A stretch of 35,906 nt of DNA, taken from NCBI GenBank assembly GCA_009692485.1, contig SHZB01000016.1, forward strand, positions 1 to 35,906, in the 5' to 3' direction. Both the position numbers and the translations under genes were made by a program. Of the stretch, positions 35,870 to 35,906 are shown piece after piece. Every line of letters starts with the position of its first letter. The stretch's first letter is position 1. The notes below the pieces were generated by a model. It was not told where the DNA came from. It did not search any database and saw only the letters and a program-made list of their open reading frames with translations. This DNA is from Myxococcales bacterium. GTDB lineage: Bacteria; Myxococcota_A; Polyangia; Polyangiales; Polyangiaceae.

Positions 35870-35906
35870 CCGCAGAGCCGCAGCGACAACATCGCGGGCT
35901 GAGAAC

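Noticed and set aside
1-35906. tRNA/rRNA genes, transposases, prophage or integrase genes
   Set aside because: None recognised by eye in the ORFs or by conserved tRNA arm motifs; tRNAscan-SE/Infernal not run, so a small RNA could be missed.

Overview
High-GC window, gene-dense, with the look of a myxobacterial (Polyangiales-like) chromosome; the taxonomic placement is inference from gene content and style. Housekeeping genes recognised from protein motifs: M3 metallopeptidase, mitochondrial-type aconitase, greA, dnaE, gmk, mtnP, an NtrC-type regulator, DUF4388, DUF507, an OmpA-family lipoprotein, cytochrome c and a PfkB kinase. A minus-strand gene run (18022 to 10343) reads as an envelope-assembly operon: BamD-like, GreA, TM-sulfatase-HEAT, YfgM-like, BamB-like PQQ propeller. 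Three signals stand out. (1) Tandem arrays or duplications whose repeat unit starts at or contains the stop codon of the upstream gene occur at several unrelated genes: 3090-3230, 10198-10345, 29764-29817 and 33700-33750, with a weaker candidate at 35861-35902. Most have unit lengths divisible by 3, so the stop is reiterated in frame. (2) The protein at 28628-29752 appears to carry a divergent RelA/SpoT-like alarmone synthetase domain with most catalytic motifs retained. (3) The TPR protein at 3231-6818 has an N-terminal domain resembling a caspase fold that has lost its His/Cys dyad. No rRNA, tRNA, CRISPR array or transposase was seen. All calls come from reading the sequence and supplied ORFs; no searches were run.
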